Shown piece after piece: positions 4,939-5,598 of a stretch of 5,598 bases of DNA. The stretch is from positions 1 to 5,598 of the forward strand of contig USJB01000088.1 in assembly GCA_900554905.1 (NCBI GenBank), read 5' to 3'. The number at the start of each line of letters is the position of its first letter. The stretch's first letter is position 1. The position numbers were made by a program, and so were the translations under genes. Origin of the DNA: an uncultured Collinsella sp. Lineage in GTDB: Bacteria; Actinomycetota; Coriobacteriia; Coriobacteriales; Coriobacteriaceae. A model generated the notes under the pieces. That model saw nothing but the letters and a program-made list of their open reading frames with translations, was not told the origin of the DNA and did no database searches.

Positions 4939-5415
4939 GTGAACAGCTCCCAGGGACATAAGGGCGCGGCGGAACTCATTCGCCGCACTCTTTCTTGCAT
5001 CGGTGTGCTCTTTGTCGCCTGGTTCGTACTCTACCTGCTCGATATTGGCTGCGTGTTTCGCCTGATGACGGGCATTCCCTGTCCGGGATGTGGCATGACG
5101 AGGGCCTGGCTGGCAGCACTGCGCCTCGATTTTGCGGCGGCCTTTGCCTACCATCCGCTGTTTTGGGTGGTGCCGATTGCGTTTGTGCTCGCGTTCGTGA
5201 GCGAGGAGGTGACGTCGAGCAAGCTAAAGCGCGGCATCGACATTGCGGTTGTTGTTCTGTGCGTGCTGGTCGTTGCCGTATGGATCGTGCGCCTTATCAA
5301 CCCGGCAGACGCGGGCCTGCTCTTTGGCGGCCATGCGCCCGCCGGAGTCCCCACCGATATCATTCACCTCGAAACCCCACGCTGGCTCGCCATCCTTCGC
5401 TCTTACTTGTCGTGA
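4939..5415 (+). CDS. DUF2752 domain membrane protein
   Basis: The product is 158 residues from the GTG at 4939. It has hydrophobic segments at about 20-36, 71-87 and 101-119. The DUF2752 signature is clear: C38, then TGIPCPGCGMTRA at 44-56 with C48 and C51, then a LRLDFAAAFAYHPLF segment at 61-75. Members are small membrane proteins of unknown function; the CPxCG motif invites a metal-binding or redox role, but none is established. The start is uncertain. GTG 4939 is chosen for the weak AAGAG at 4930-4934; GTG 4918 would overlap the DUF4234 stop by 8 bases without a visible ribosome site, and ATG 4879 would overlap by 47 bases. With either GTG the gene is tightly linked to the DUF4234 gene, so co-expression is likely. 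A long hairpin ends the unit. Confidence 0.87.
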   Translation: MNSSQGHKGAAELIRRTLSCIGVLFVAWFVLYLLDIGCVFRLMTGIPCPGCGMTRAWLAALRLDFAAAFAYHPLFWVVPIAFVLAFVSEEVTSSKLKRGIDIAVVVLCVLVVAVWIVRLINPADAGLLFGGHAPAGVPTDIIHLETPRWLAILRSYLS

Positions 5416-5447
5416 CGGAGGACGCGCTAGAAAAACGGTCGACACAT

Positions 5448-5492
5448 AAGCGGGGGCGAACGTTGAGATAACGTCCGCCCCCGCTTTGCTTT
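5448..5492 (+). terminator. Long GC-rich terminator, possibly bidirectional
   Basis: The arms 5448-5464 and 5470-5486 pair over 17 bp with a single A-C mismatch and a 5-base loop (GAGAT). The core is GCGGGGGCG against CGCCCCCGC. TTTGCTTTA follows on the + strand, serving the DUF4234-DUF2752 unit. It lies between convergent genes, so it may also stop transcription from the right, although the - strand T tract beside the stem is poor; a run of five A lies a little further out at 5431-5435. Confidence 0.82.
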
Positions 5493-5521
5493 AGCCAGGC
5501 TGTTATGGATGGGCGTGACGG

Positions 5522-5598
5522 CTACTCGTCGCGCTTTTCCTCGTGGCGAGCGGCAGCCCGCGCATCGTGGATGCCCTTGATTGCAGCATGGCGGGCGG
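5522..5598 (-). CDS. C-terminal fragment of a convergent gene (partial)
   Basis: Read on the - strand from the window edge, an open frame runs through 24 codons to a TAG at 5522-5524. The residues are helical and highly charged, ending in AAARHEEKRDE. This is typical of a soluble or cytoplasmic C-terminal tail, and the frame lies 30 bases beyond the terminator of the + strand genes, as expected for a convergent gene. Too little is present to name a family, and an open frame this short in GC-rich DNA could occur by chance. Confidence 0.42.
   Translation of the reverse strand, partial: ARHAAIKGIHDARAAARHEEKRDE

Noticed and set aside
4871..5492. Toxin-antitoxin or immunity pair read into the small overlapping DUF4234 and DUF2752 genes
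   Set aside because: Both are recognised membrane-protein families with no toxin motif; overlap alone is not evidence.

Overview
This GC-rich window carries seven complete genes on the + strand and the probable 3' end of one gene on the - strand. Strong GGAGG-type ribosome binding sites, several GTG starts, an AmaP/DUF2273/Asp23 gene trio and the protein families present fit a Gram-positive bacterium with a GC-rich genome. The best guess is a gut actinobacterium of the class Coriobacteriia (Collinsella-like). This is judged from family content and style, not from a database match.

Region 1 (1-1520) is an envelope-stress module. It encodes an AmaP-like two-helix membrane anchor (15-488), a small DUF2273 membrane protein that overlaps it by 8 bases (481-858), and an Asp23/Gls24 protein with a very acidic N-terminal tail (903-1424). 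In staphylococci AmaP anchors Asp23 at the membrane, so these three probably act together at the cytoplasmic face. An intergenic repeat-like element (1429-1471) and a hairpin terminator (1477-1520) follow.

Region 2 (1519-2654) has a small inverted repeat, a good TTGCAA/TACCCT promoter, and a YitT-family membrane protein with a C-terminal DUF2179 domain.

Region 3 (2655-5492) holds three predicted membrane-protein genes. The first two begin with almost the same four-cysteine zinc ribbon (Cys 3, 6, 17 and 20) and a Pro/Gln/Ala linker, but continue into different membrane domains. One has a DUF4013-like multi-helix domain with an Ala-Pro tail encoded by a 24-bp tandem repeat. The other has an internally duplicated DUF4234 domain. 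The third gene encodes a DUF2752 protein and lies directly behind the DUF4234 gene. A strong terminator separates the two zinc-ribbon genes, and the stretch before the second is dense in palindromes. A long GC-rich hairpin ends the region. Beyond it the - strand reads as the charged C-terminus of a convergent gene cut by the window edge.

No tRNA, rRNA, CRISPR array, insertion sequence or phage gene was seen. The least explained parts are the zinc-ribbon membrane cassette and its palindrome-rich control region.
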